In this document: positions 35,080 through 42,993 of the stretch, one piece after another
Layout of the letters: every line of letters starts with the position of its first letter
How positions within the stretch are numbered: the stretch's first letter is position 1
Source: Gemmatimonadota bacterium
GTDB taxonomy: Bacteria; Gemmatimonadota; Gemmatimonadetes; Gemmatimonadales; Gemmatimonadaceae
DNA length: 64,000 bases
Direction: 5' to 3'
Assembly (NCBI GenBank): GCA_028287235.1
Contig: JAQBQB010000021.1
Coordinates: 1 to 64,000 of the forward strand
Made by a program: the position numbers and the translations under genes
Notes under the pieces: generated by a model
Databases searched by the model: none
What the model saw: only the letters and a program-made list of their open reading frames with translations
What the model was told of the DNA's origin: nothing

Positions 35080-35475
35080 ATGCACGACCGATCGCTTGCG
35101 CTGATTGCCGTGATCACGCTGATCGCCGCGAGCGCGTGCGGCATGCACCGCACCGACCCCGGCGGTCCGGCAGACGGCACCGTCATCACCGGGGAGCAGA
35201 TCGACTCGGTACACGCGCTGAACGCACTCGAGGCGGTGGATCGTTTGCGCCCGGTGTTCTTGGTCGGCCGCGGAAAGATGTCCGTGCAACCCGGCGCGCA
35301 GCCGGCGCTGCCAAATGTGTACATCGACAATCAGTTCTACGGCGACGCGTCTTCGTTACGAACTATTTCGGCCGCGATCATCGAGTCGATCAAGTTCTAC
35401 AGCGCCGCCGAAGCGCAGTTCAAGTTTGGCCGTGGCAATGAAGCGGGAGTGATCGGCATCACGACGAAGCACTGA
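35080..35475 (+). CDS. Small lipoprotein with TonB-plug-like C-terminus
   Basis: The 131-residue product has a lipoprotein signal (AVITLIAASACGM, Cys ~20). Its C-terminal ~60 residues read like the end of a TonB plug: NVYIDNQFYGDASSLRTI (dummy DG loop), IIESIKFYSAAEAQFKFG and GVIGITTKH, equivalent to the VEVLKGP...GVIxITTK segment of SusC. There is no regulatory domain and no barrel. ATG 35080 follows GAGGAGGGGT closely. It is the smallest of three orphan plug proteins in this window; function unknown. Confidence 0.75.
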   Translation: MHDRSLALIAVITLIAASACGMHRTDPGGPADGTVITGEQIDSVHALNALEAVDRLRPVFLVGRGKMSVQPGAQPALPNVYIDNQFYGDASSLRTISAAIIESIKFYSAAEAQFKFGRGNEAGVIGITTKH

Positions 35476-35492
35476 GCCTGACGCGAACCGCT

Positions 35493-36428
35493 TCAGGCCT
35501 GCATCAAGTCCCGCACGTGCTTCGGCTCCTCGCCGAGCCAATCCGGATGCGTCGCGGTGGAATCGAAGATCGAGCTCGTCTTGAACGGCTCGAACTCCCC
35601 GCGCATCGCAGCCGGCTTCGTCTTGGCGAGAATCGCGTTCACTTCCGCCTCGCTCATGGGACGGAACGTCGCCACCGCGCTCAACGCCTGCTCGAGCACC
35701 TCCATGCTGTCGCAGCCCGTGATGACGACCGACGTCGGAAGATTCAGCGCGTAGTGAAGACACTCCACCGGGGTCGCGGTTTTCGATTTCAGAATGACCC
35801 CGTTGCCCATGCTCTTCATGCCGAGCACGCCGATGCCTTGCTTGACGAGCTCGGGCACGACCAGCTTCCCGAAGCTGCGGTAGTGCGCATCCATGACGTT
35901 CAGCGGCATCTGCGCGCTATCGAACGCGAAGCCGTGCTCGCTCGCCACCTGGAGCATGTGCAGGTGAATCTGCGGGTCTTTGTGTCCCGTAAATCCGATG
36001 TATCTCAGCTTGCCCGCCTGACGCGCCTCGATGAGCGCCGCGTTGGCACCTTCGTCGTCGAACACGCGATGCGGATCGTCGAACCGGATCACCTCGTGAT
36101 GCTGTACGAGGTCGATGTGGTCGGTCTGCAGCCGCCGAAGTGATTCGTCGAACTGTCGAGCGGCCTCACGCTTGGAGCGCCCGTCGATCTTGGTCATCAG
36201 GAACACCTTGTCCCTGTAGCCGTCGCGGAGGGCCTTGCCCATCCGGACCTCGCTCGCGCCCTCGTTGTAGTCCCAGGAGTTGTCCAGGAACGTGACGCCT
36301 TCGTCGATCGCGCGGCGAACGATGCGAAGGCCGAGCTGCTCGTCGACGTGTGGGAGACCGATGTGCCAGCCTCCGAGCCCGATCGCCGACACGCGCTCTC
36401 CGGTGCGTCCAAGAATGCGGTATTCCAT
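35493..36428 (-). CDS. Aldo/keto reductase family oxidoreductase
   Basis: The 311-residue product starts MEYRILGRTGERVSAIGLGGW, the standard AKR opening. The catalytic tetrad is visible: Asp/Tyr in DNSWDYNEG (~50-58), Lys in MTKIDGRS (~80) and His in LVQHHEVI (~112). IGFTGHKD (~148) and the C-terminal cofactor-binding region GCDSMEVLEQAL follow. AKRs reduce carbonyls with NAD(P)H; the QHH...D insert and length fit the bacterial AKRs lacking a defined substrate. Start ATG 36428 was preferred to 36446 because family proteins begin at MEYR. Divergent from the SDR gene. Confidence 0.88.
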   Translation of the reverse strand: MEYRILGRTGERVSAIGLGGWHIGLPHVDEQLGLRIVRRAIDEGVTFLDNSWDYNEGASEVRMGKALRDGYRDKVFLMTKIDGRSKREAARQFDESLRRLQTDHIDLVQHHEVIRFDDPHRVFDDEGANAALIEARQAGKLRYIGFTGHKDPQIHLHMLQVASEHGFAFDSAQMPLNVMDAHYRSFGKLVVPELVKQGIGVLGMKSMGNGVILKSKTATPVECLHYALNLPTSVVITGCDSMEVLEQALSAVATFRPMSEAEVNAILAKTKPAAMRGEFEPFKTSSIFDSTATHPDWLGEEPKHVRDLMQA

Positions 36429-36505
36429 GGATCGAGCGAACTGCATACGCAGGGCCAGCGCGATCGCGCCCGCCGCGCGCGCGGAATATGCAGCGGCGGC
36501 GTCGA

Positions 36506-37375
36506 ATGAACGGTCGTCTCCATGGCAAGCGAGCCGTAGTCACCGGCGCCGCGCGCGGCATTGGCCGGGCGGTGGCCGTGGCGATGGCGCGCGAGGGCGC
36601 TGATGTCGCCGGCATCGATATTTGTGCGGTCGTCGATCCGCGGTCGGGCGTCGAACCGGCAACACCGGACGATCTACGCGAGACTGGCCGACAGATCGAA
36701 GGGGCCGGCCATCGCTGGGTGGGCATCGTCTGCGATCAGCGCGACCTCGCCGCGCTGCGCGACGCCGCGGCCCGCGCGGCGGAGGAGCTCGGCGGCATCG
36801 ACATCCTCTTCGCCAACGCGGGCATTCAGGCGTTTCAACCTCTCCTCGAGATGGACGACGCGCACTGGCACGTTCACATGGACGTCAACCTCACCGGCAC
36901 GGCGAACGCGATTCGCGCGTTCGCGCCGCACATCATCAAGCGCAGCAATGGAAAGGGCGGCGGTCGCATCATCGTGACGACGTCGACACAAGGCAGGCAT
37001 GGCACGCTGCACGGTGCCGCGTACTCGGCCTCCAAATGGGGGATCATTGGCCTGATGAAGTCGGCGGCGCTGGAGCTCGGCCGGTACGGCATCACCGTCA
37101 ACGCGCTCGTTCCGGGACTCATCGATACGCCGTTGACTCGGCATCAGGAACGGTATGCACAAGTGCTCGAGGCCGCGGGCAAGAAACCGTCGGCGGCACC
37201 AGCGGACGAGGATGCCGCCAAACAGATCCTCATGGCCGGGTCTCCGCTCGGCGTGCCGTGGATCGAACCGGAGGATATCGCGCCAGTGGTGGTGTTTCTC
37301 GCATCCGACGAGGCGCGGATGGTGTCGGGGGCGACGTACGATGCGACGGCGGGGGACAGCGCGCACTACACATGA
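36506..37375 (+). CDS. SDR oxidoreductase resembling the mycofactocin-coupled subfamily
   Basis: The 289-residue product has the NAD-binding TGAARGIG (13-20), FANAGI (~105) and the catalytic Ser...YSASK (Tyr/Lys ~173-177). The insert after the second strand (DICAVVDPRSGVEPATPDDL) and the following VRDLAAL-like stretch are typical of SDRs coupled to mycofactocin, as is the ending ATAGDSAHYT. These enzymes hold NAD(H) tightly and pass electrons to mycofactocin. No mycofactocin biosynthesis gene lies in this window. Start ATG 36506 sits at the expected N-terminus. Confidence 0.8.
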   Translation: MNGRLHGKRAVVTGAARGIGRAVAVAMAREGADVAGIDICAVVDPRSGVEPATPDDLRETGRQIEGAGHRWVGIVCDQRDLAALRDAAARAAEELGGIDILFANAGIQAFQPLLEMDDAHWHVHMDVNLTGTANAIRAFAPHIIKRSNGKGGGRIIVTTSTQGRHGTLHGAAYSASKWGIIGLMKSAALELGRYGITVNALVPGLIDTPLTRHQERYAQVLEAAGKKPSAAPADEDAAKQILMAGSPLGVPWIEPEDIAPVVVFLASDEARMVSGATYDATAGDSAHYT

Positions 37376-37465
37376 CCCGCACGGGCGCACCGCGCCCGGC
37401 GAATCCAAAGGCGCGCACCGATTCCGTCTGCCACGAGTCGCGGATGCGGGGGAATGAATGCTACG

Positions 37466-37885
37466 TCAGGGCTTCGCCTTCTTCGAAGGCTTCGACTTGC
37501 CAGCACTGTTCAGGGCGACCGCTTCGCGAACGAGCGCCTTGAAATCGGACTTGTCCACGTCTTCGCCTTCGTGGATGTCGATCGCGCGGCGGACGTTTCC
37601 GTCGAGACTCGAGTTGAACAGATGGGCCGGATCCTTCAGCGACGCGCCCTTGGCGAACGTGAGCTTCACGACGGTCTTGTAGGATTCGCCGGTGCAGATG
37701 ATGCCGCTGTGCGACCAAACCGGAGTGCCCATCCATTTCCATTCTTCGACGACGTCGGGGTCTGCTTCCTTGATGAGCGCGCGCATTCTGCCGAGGGTTT
37801 TCCCGCGCCAGTCTCCGAGCTCGGCGATTCTGCTGGAGATGAGCTCCGCTGCCGACTGGTCCTGGCTCGCGACCGATTTTTTCAT
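37466..37885 (-). CDS. DUF1801 (YdhG-like) domain protein
   Basis: The 139-residue product contains the DUF1801 core: ISSRIAELGDWRGKTLGRMRALI, DVVEEWKWMGTPVWSHSGIICTGE (~45-68) and YKTVVKLTFAKGASLKDPAHLFN (~70-92). A Lys/Ser-rich tail follows. The family has a CyaY-like fold and unknown function, and is often found with ArsR-SRPBCC-VOC cassettes, as here. It is the last gene of a leftward four-gene operon, 4 bases after the VOC gene. Confidence 0.88.
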   Translation of the reverse strand: MKKSVASQDQSAAELISSRIAELGDWRGKTLGRMRALIKEADPDVVEEWKWMGTPVWSHSGIICTGESYKTVVKLTFAKGASLKDPAHLFNSSLDGNVRRAIDIHEGEDVDKSDFKALVREAVALNSAGKSKPSKKAKP

Positions 37886-37889
37886 GTGC

Positions 37890-38285
37890 TCACTTCCAGG
37901 CCTCGAGGGCGACGATCTGGATCCGATTGCCGCACGTGTCGTTCAACATGGCGATGGTCGAGCCGGTCACCTTGGTCGGCGGCATGGTGAACTCCGCCCC
38001 CAGCGGTTTCATGCGGTCGTACTCGCGCTGCACGTCGTCCACGTAGAACATGGCGGCTGGTTGGCCCTGTTCGAATCTTGCCTGCTGGTAGGCCCGAGCG
38101 GCCGGATTGTCGTTGAGGGCCAGCTGCAGCTCAGTGCCGTCCGGCTCCTCGGGCGACGCAACGGTCAGCCATCGGAACGGCCCTTGGGTGAAGTCGGCTT
38201 TCTTCACGAAGCCCAGCACTTCGGTGTAGAAGCGCAGCGCTTTCTCCTGGTCGGTCACGTAGATGCTGGTGAGCTTGATCTTCAT
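37890..38285 (-). CDS. VOC (glyoxalase/bleomycin resistance) family protein
   Basis: The 131-residue product shows the VOC repeat layout: IYVTDQEKALRFYTEVLGF (7-25) begins the first beta-alpha-beta module, and MFYVDDVQREYDRMKPLGAEF (~79-99) begins the second. It ends with CGNRIQIVAL, where the metal-binding His/Glu/Gln of active members would lie. VOC proteins include lyases, dioxygenases and drug-binding proteins; the exact activity cannot be assigned. It sits 15 bases downstream of the SRPBCC gene. Confidence 0.9.
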   Translation of the reverse strand: MKIKLTSIYVTDQEKALRFYTEVLGFVKKADFTQGPFRWLTVASPEEPDGTELQLALNDNPAARAYQQARFEQGQPAAMFYVDDVQREYDRMKPLGAEFTMPPTKVTGSTIAMLNDTCGNRIQIVALEAWK

Positions 38286-38300
38286 GACGATTTCCTCATG

Positions 38301-38855
38301 TCACGTTGTGGGGTGTGGGTTCGCCGCTTCGACGCCGAACTGCTTGGCGTACTCGGTATTCAAGCGTTGCCAGCCGAACTTCATCGCCTCGCGACCGACG
38401 ATGCGGCCAATTGGGTGGCCGGCCAGGAAGCGCTCGAGCACGTCGAAGCAGATGTGCCAGCCAGCCGCGCCCATCGACACGAAATTGCGACCGATGTTGT
38501 GCCAGAGCGTGAGGCGCGTACCGTTGGCCACCGGCTCCAGCTCCCACCGAATGTCGTTCTCGCCCCAGCTGTACTCGAGCAGCCTCGGGGCCTCCACGCG
38601 CGTGACGCTCGTCTCGGAGATTTGCGGCGTGGGCGTCCCAATCGTCGAGAGCTTCACCCGTCCGGCGGTGTCGAGGCTCCGATCGGCATCGAACGGCGCC
38701 CATTCGCGCAGGTGTTCCGGTTCGGTCAGGGCTTGCCAGACTTTCGCCGGTGGATGACGGAGCTCTCGAACGAGAACGAGTGTCCACCGATCTCCGTCCT
38801 TTCGGACGTCGGCGCCGGTGGCGGGGCCCGGTGCGTACGTCTCACGGCTGCTCAT
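38301..38855 (-). CDS. SRPBCC (AHSA1-like) domain protein
   Basis: The 184-residue product carries an AHSA1/START-like fold signature: VLVRELRHPPAKVWQALTEPEHLREWAPF (~27-55), then SVTRVEAPRLLEYSWGENDIRWEL (~83-106) and a long C-terminal helix (WHICFDVLERFLAG). Such proteins bind hydrophobic ligands or act as polyketide-cyclase-like enzymes. Its ATG overlaps the ArsR gene stop as ATGA, so translation is coupled. The upstream part of the longer frame lies inside arsR and is discarded. Confidence 0.88.
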   Translation of the reverse strand: MSSRETYAPGPATGADVRKDGDRWTLVLVRELRHPPAKVWQALTEPEHLREWAPFDADRSLDTAGRVKLSTIGTPTPQISETSVTRVEAPRLLEYSWGENDIRWELEPVANGTRLTLWHNIGRNFVSMGAAGWHICFDVLERFLAGHPIGRIVGREAMKFGWQRLNTEYAKQFGVEAANPHPTT

Positions 38856-39205
38856 CGTTTTTTTCCTTTCTTTCGTTTCGTTCCTTTCCTCGGCGGCGCC
38901 TGGTCCATGCGGTCGAGGTGGCGTTCGAGCGCGTCGACGTGGGTGGACCAAAAGCGCCGGAACGGAGCGAGCCAGGCGTCGACCTCGCGGAGCGGATCCG
39001 GCCGGATCCGGTAGACGCGCCGCTGCGCATCGACTCGCGCCTCCACGAAGCCGGCCTCTCGGAGCACCCTGAGGTGTTTGGAGACCGAGGGCTGGGGCAT
39101 TCGAAGGCGGTGCTCGATCTCGCTGACCGACTGCTCCGAGGAGGCGAGGAGGCTCAGGATGGCCCGACGGTTTGGTTCCGCAATGATGCCGAAGGTAGAT
39201 TCCAC
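38852..39205 (-). CDS. ArsR family winged-helix transcriptional regulator
   Basis: The 117-residue product is a compact ArsR-type winged helix: FGIIAEPNRRAILSLLASSEQSVSEIEHRL (~4-34), recognition helix MPQPSVSKHLRVLREAGFV (~36-54) and wing ARVDAQRRVYRIR. A Lys/Arg-rich tail follows. No metal-binding CxC is present, so it is the organic or unknown-signal type that usually controls AHSA1/SRPBCC genes. Start GTG 39205 was chosen because homologues begin at (M/V)ESTFxII; the longer TTG start at 39241 would translate the GTATATAC repeats. Confidence 0.88.
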   Translation of the reverse strand: MESTFGIIAEPNRRAILSLLASSEQSVSEIEHRLRMPQPSVSKHLRVLREAGFVEARVDAQRRVYRIRPDPLREVDAWLAPFRRFWSTHVDALERHLDRMDQAPPRKGTKRKKGKKR

Positions 39206-39210
39206 GCCAG

Positions 39211-39234
39211 GTATATACTTGTGTGCGTATATAC
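39211..39234. promoter_or_regulatory. GTATATAC repeat pair, candidate ArsR operator
   Basis: The palindrome GTATATAC occurs at 39211-39218 and 39227-39234, with centres 16 bases apart, immediately upstream of the arsR GTG. Two half-turn-spaced palindromes in a GC-rich genome suggest the autoregulatory operator, overlapping the promoter. Confidence 0.6.
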
Positions 39235-39298
39235 CTGTCAAGTCCGCCCGTGCCGTCGGTAGGCCGGCAACTGCGACCGACCTACCGATTGCGAAGAC

Positions 39299-40786
39299 CT
39301 AGCTGGTCGCGCGGATCATGCAGGCGATGATGTACTTGCCTTTCGTGCCCGCGTTGAGATCGCCCATGTTCTTCGACGACGCGGCGAACGCCACGTTCTC
39401 ACCGGTGGTGCAGGTCAGCGGATCCACGCCGACAAACGCCGTCACCAGCGCGAGACGAGTCGTCGTACGGAACCCGATGTTGCTCAGCGGCAACTGTCCC
39501 GCTCCCGGGGCCTTGGTGAAGCACAGGTAGAGATAGGAGCCGCCTGAACCCTTATTGAGATCGTTGTCGCCTAGTACCGTGTAGCCGTCCGGGCAGTTCA
39601 TGCCAGCCGAATTCGGCGTCTGGATGCCGATGTTGTAAATGGCGCGGCTGCGATCGGAACCCCACTGCAGGCACAGGAAGATGTAGTCTCCGCCGGCTCC
39701 CTCGTTGAGGTCTTGTCCCGTCGGTGCGTAGCCGTTTGGGCAGCCGGCCATTGCCGTTGCGAAATCAGCGTTCGACGTGACCGCGATATCGGTCAGGTAC
39801 GGGCCCGTCATCAGCGGCTGCCACAATCCCCAATTGCCCGCGTTGTCCGCGGCCAGCCGCATGAGCATGTTGCCGCCGGCTACCATCGCAATGAGCTCAG
39901 GCGTGTGCCTCTGTGAGTTATATGCGAGCGCGGGCGACGACGCGGCGTGCCACGGGCTCAACTCGTATTGCCAGCCGGACCAGCCGCCATTGGAATACGA
40001 CTGTCCGAAGAGCCGGTTGTCGGTGCCGAGTGCGCTCACATAGAGCGAGTTGCCTGCCGACGCGTACGCTGTCGGCGTCCCAACAATGCAGCAGCCCACC
40101 TGGGCGTACTCCGACCACGCGGTGCCGAGCCACGCCTTGGTGTACATATAGCTGCCGCCGCCCGCCATGAAGACGTCGAGGCGATTCGGTGCCCAGGATG
40201 CGACGGCGGGTCCACCGGCGAGGACGCCACCCAGCGACTCCCAACCCGACCAGCGCCCAGTGGACGTCGGCCAGAAGTTGTGGCCGAGCGTCTTGTCCAC
40301 GGCGTTGCGAGCGAAGACGTCGACCCGGTTCGGGCCCCACGACACGGATGTAGGATCGGAGTCGATGTTGCCGCCGAGATCTTCCCAAGCGGACCACGCG
40401 CTGCCGGTCAGCCAGCGGTGCGCGAGATGGTTGGACGCACCACGAACGAAGACGTCGATCGTGTTGTCCGGACGGACCGAGGCGCTCGGGCCGGAGAGGA
40501 GTGTTCCGGCCAACGACTCCCACACACTCCAGGAAGAGGTGGCATCCGCGCCGGCGCGCTCGCGGTGCCACAGTGCGTTGTCAGTTCCCTTCACGAACAC
40601 GTGGAGATGCTGGGAATTGTCCACCACCGCGCCTGGCTTATCGGTTGGCGAGGGACGAACGCAGCTCGGCGGCGTATCCCTATCGCGGAAGCATTGGGCG
40701 GAGAGTCGCGCGGAGCCGGCGGTGATCGCGACCATGGCCGCCGCTGCGGGAACGAACATGCGACGTACTGCAGGATGAATGGGCAC
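39299..40786 (-). CDS. Secreted PLL-like beta-propeller (lectin-like) protein, copy 1
   Basis: The 495-residue product has a signal peptide (FVPAAAAMVAITAGSARLSAQ). An N-terminal beta-propeller (~35-315) is built of repeats ending in patterns such as WSVWESLAGTLLSGPSAS, WSAWEDLGGNIDSDPTS and WSGWESLGGVLAGGPA, as in PLL-like fucose-binding propellers. The C-terminal ~180 residues carry repeated CPxGYxxxxDLNxGxGGxYIFLC blocks, resembling MABP-type beta-prism repeats. Probably binds glycans or lipids outside the cell (inference). GTG 40786 was chosen: GAGG lies six bases upstream, as in all three intact copies. It is ~90% DNA-identical by eye to copy 2 over the propeller but diverges in the C-terminal part. 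Confidence 0.78.
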   Translation of the reverse strand: MPIHPAVRRMFVPAAAAMVAITAGSARLSAQCFRDRDTPPSCVRPSPTDKPGAVVDNSQHLHVFVKGTDNALWHRERAGADATSSWSVWESLAGTLLSGPSASVRPDNTIDVFVRGASNHLAHRWLTGSAWSAWEDLGGNIDSDPTSVSWGPNRVDVFARNAVDKTLGHNFWPTSTGRWSGWESLGGVLAGGPAVASWAPNRLDVFMAGGGSYMYTKAWLGTAWSEYAQVGCCIVGTPTAYASAGNSLYVSALGTDNRLFGQSYSNGGWSGWQYELSPWHAASSPALAYNSQRHTPELIAMVAGGNMLMRLAADNAGNWGLWQPLMTGPYLTDIAVTSNADFATAMAGCPNGYAPTGQDLNEGAGGDYIFLCLQWGSDRSRAIYNIGIQTPNSAGMNCPDGYTVLGDNDLNKGSGGSYLYLCFTKAPGAGQLPLSNIGFRTTTRLALVTAFVGVDPLTCTTGENVAFAASSKNMGDLNAGTKGKYIIACMIRATS

Positions 40787-40929
40787 AGTGACCTCAGGAG
40801 AGGAGAATGAGCAGCGAGTGTCGCGTCCAACATCGGCGACCCTACTCACTTGGCGCTCACTCGCCTCTCCTGAAGTGGAGACCGGACGATTATCTGGCTG
40901 ATTATTTCATCGACTACTAACAACTCCGG
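40787..40929 (-). promoter_or_regulatory. Conserved leader of propeller copy 1
   Basis: This ~140-base leader is nearly identical to that at 42442-42575 and similar to 45897-46028. Common elements are GTCGCCGATGTTGG (minus strand; 40840-40827), a CAGGAGAGG ... CCTCTCCTG inverted repeat just upstream of the ribosome site, and an AT-rich stretch with GATAAT-like words at its far end. It probably holds promoter plus regulatory hairpin. Confidence 0.5.
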
Positions 40930-42441
40930 CTAGTTTGTCGCCCGGATCATACAGGCGATGATGTATTTACCCTTGGTCGTCTTCAGGTTGAGATTGCTCT
41001 GCTGCGCCTTCGCGGCGCCATACCGCACGTTGTCGCCGATGGTACAGGCGAGTTGATCTTCGCCCAAAATCGCCGGCACGAATTGCGCAAAGCCAGTCGC
41101 TGCTCGGAACCCTATGTTGCTCAGCGCCGATCCCGTATGCGGGTCTCTGGAGTAGCACAGGTAGAGAGAGGCGCCGCCCGCGCCTTTGTTGAGATCGTTG
41201 GCGTTGAGCACCTCATAGTTGGCCGGACAGCGGACATCATGATCCGTACCCGCCACCTGGATGCCGAGGTTGTAAATGGCGTGGAATCGATCAGATCCCC
41301 ACTGCAAGCACAGGAAGATGTAGTCGCCGCCGGCGCCCTCGTTGAGATCCTGCCCCGTCGGCGAGTAGCCCGCTGGGCAGCCATTCATGGCCGTTGCGTA
41401 GTCGGTGTTTGACGTGACCGCGATGTTGCTCAAGTACTGGCCCGACATCAGCGGCTGCCAGAATCCCCACGTGCCGGCGGCGTCCGCCGCGAGCCGCATG
41501 AGAATACCGCCCGGGATCATCGCAATGAGCTCAGGCGTGTGCCTCTGTGAGTTATATGCGAGCGCGGGCGACGACGCGGCGTGCCACGGGCTCAACTCGA
41601 ATTGCCAGCCGGACCAGCCGCCATTGGAATACGACTGTCCGAAGAGCCGGTTGTCGGTGCCGAGTGCGCTCACATAGAGCGAGTTGCCTGCCGACGCGTA
41701 CGCTGTCGGCGTCCCGACAATGCAGCAGCCCACCTGGGCGTACTCCGACCACGCGGTGCCGAGCCACGCCTTGGTGTACATATAGCTGCCGCCGCCCGCC
41801 ATGAAGACGTCGAGGCGATTCGGTGCCCAGGATGCGGCGGCGGGTCCACCGGCGAGGACGCCACCCAGCGACTCCCAACCCGACCAGCGCCCAGTGGACG
41901 TCGGCCAAAAGTTGTGGCCGAGCGACTTGTCCACGGCGTTGCGAGCGAAGACGTCGACGCGGTTCGCGCCCCACGACACGGATGTCGGATCGGAGTCGAT
42001 GTTGCCGCCGAGATCTTCCCAAGCGGACCACGCGCTGCCCGTCAGCCAGCGGTGGGCGAGATGGTTGGACGCACCACGAACGAAGACGTCGATCGTGTTG
42101 TCCGGACGGACCGAGGCGCTCGGTCCGGAGAGGAGTGTTCCGGCCAACGACTCCCACGCACCCCAGGGAGAGGTGGCATCCGCGCCGGCGCGCACGCGAT
42201 GCCACAGTGCGTTGTCAGTTCCCTTCACGAACACGTGGAGATGCTGGGCGTTGTCGACCACCGCGGCCGGCTTGTCGGTGGGCGACGGTCGGAGGCAGCT
42301 GGGGGGCGTGTCTGCGTCGCGGAAGCATTGGGCGGAGAGCCGCGCGGAGCCGGCGGTGATCGCGACCATGGCCGCGGCCGCGGGAACGAACATGCGGCGT
42401 GCTACATAGCGTACTACACGATGGAGTCGATGAATCGGCAC
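40930..42441 (-). CDS. Secreted PLL-like beta-propeller (lectin-like) protein, copy 2
   Basis: The 503-residue product has the same plan as copy 1: signal peptide (FVPAAAAMVAITAGSARLSAQ), propeller repeats (WGAWESLAGTLLSGPSAS, WSAWEDLGGNIDSDPTS, WSGWESLGGVLAGGPA) and C-terminal CPAGYSPTGQDLNEGAGGDYIFLC and NDLNKGAGGASLYLC blocks. The propeller half is almost unchanged from copy 1 at the DNA level, whereas the last ~190 codons differ at many sites. That is consistent with a recent tandem duplication or gene conversion of the first half. GTG 42441 has GAGG six bases upstream. It ends 143 bases before copy 1 starts. Confidence 0.78.
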   Translation of the reverse strand: MPIHRLHRVVRYVARRMFVPAAAAMVAITAGSARLSAQCFRDADTPPSCLRPSPTDKPAAVVDNAQHLHVFVKGTDNALWHRVRAGADATSPWGAWESLAGTLLSGPSASVRPDNTIDVFVRGASNHLAHRWLTGSAWSAWEDLGGNIDSDPTSVSWGANRVDVFARNAVDKSLGHNFWPTSTGRWSGWESLGGVLAGGPAAASWAPNRLDVFMAGGGSYMYTKAWLGTAWSEYAQVGCCIVGTPTAYASAGNSLYVSALGTDNRLFGQSYSNGGWSGWQFELSPWHAASSPALAYNSQRHTPELIAMIPGGILMRLAADAAGTWGFWQPLMSGQYLSNIAVTSNTDYATAMNGCPAGYSPTGQDLNEGAGGDYIFLCLQWGSDRFHAIYNLGIQVAGTDHDVRCPANYEVLNANDLNKGAGGASLYLCYSRDPHTGSALSNIGFRAATGFAQFVPAILGEDQLACTIGDNVRYGAAKAQQSNLNLKTTKGKYIIACMIRATN

Positions 42442-42575
42442 GGTGACCTCAGGAGAGGAGAATGAGCAGCGAGTGTCGCATCCAACATCGGCGACCGTAC
42501 TCACTCGGCACTCACTCGCCTCTCCTGAAGTGGAGATGGGGCGATTACCTGGCTGATTATTTCGTGGATTCCGGG
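42442..42575 (-). promoter_or_regulatory. Conserved leader of propeller copy 2
   Basis: Carries the same 14-base core (42495-42482 on the minus strand) exactly 41 bases upstream of the start codon, as in copy 1, and the CAGGAGAGG ... CCTCTCCTG inverted repeat beside the ribosome site. Confidence 0.5.
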
Positions 42576-42970
42576 CTAGCGGGTCACCCGGATCATACAG
42601 GCAATGATGTACTTACCTTTTGGAGTGCCCATGTTGAGGTTGCCCACCGCGTTCGTCGGTAAGGCACCGAGCCTCACGGTCTCGCCTGTGGTGCAGGTCG
42701 GTGGATCTATCCCCACCGTCGACGCGACGACCCCCATCGGCGAGTAGCCCGGCGAGCAATTGTTGATGGCACTTCCGTAGTCAGCGCTCGATGCGACCTC
42801 GATGTCGGTCAAGTACGGACCCGACATCAGCGGTTGCCAAAACCCCCAAGTGCCGGCGTTGTCCGATGCCAGGCGCATCAGAACGCCGCCGGATATCATC
42901 GCAATGAGCTCGGTCGTACCGTTTTGCGGATGATACGCGACCGCGGGCGACGGATTGACACCGTGGCCTT
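42576..42970 (-). pseudogene. Truncated propeller/lectin copy (C-terminal remnant with internal deletion)
   Basis: The frame gives SPAVAYH...TELIAMISGGVLMRLASDNAGTWGFWQPLMSGPYL, matching the end of the propeller in copies 1 and 2. It then runs CSPGYSPMG directly into VGIDPPTCTTGETV and ...TPKGKYIIACMIRVTR. The DLNEGAGGDYIFLC and DLNKG blocks between are missing, so ~100 codons are deleted inside. The N-terminal two thirds, signal peptide and start are also absent; the frame simply continues upstream into the secretin 3' end. A degraded third tandem copy, not expected to make a secreted protein. Confidence 0.75.
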
Positions 42971-42993
42971 GGGAAAAAGTATGAGTAGTACGC

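Noticed and set aside
39211-39241. Extension of the ArsR protein to a TTG at 39241
   Set aside because: It would translate the GTATATAC operator-like repeats, and family members begin at the (M/V)ESTF segment.
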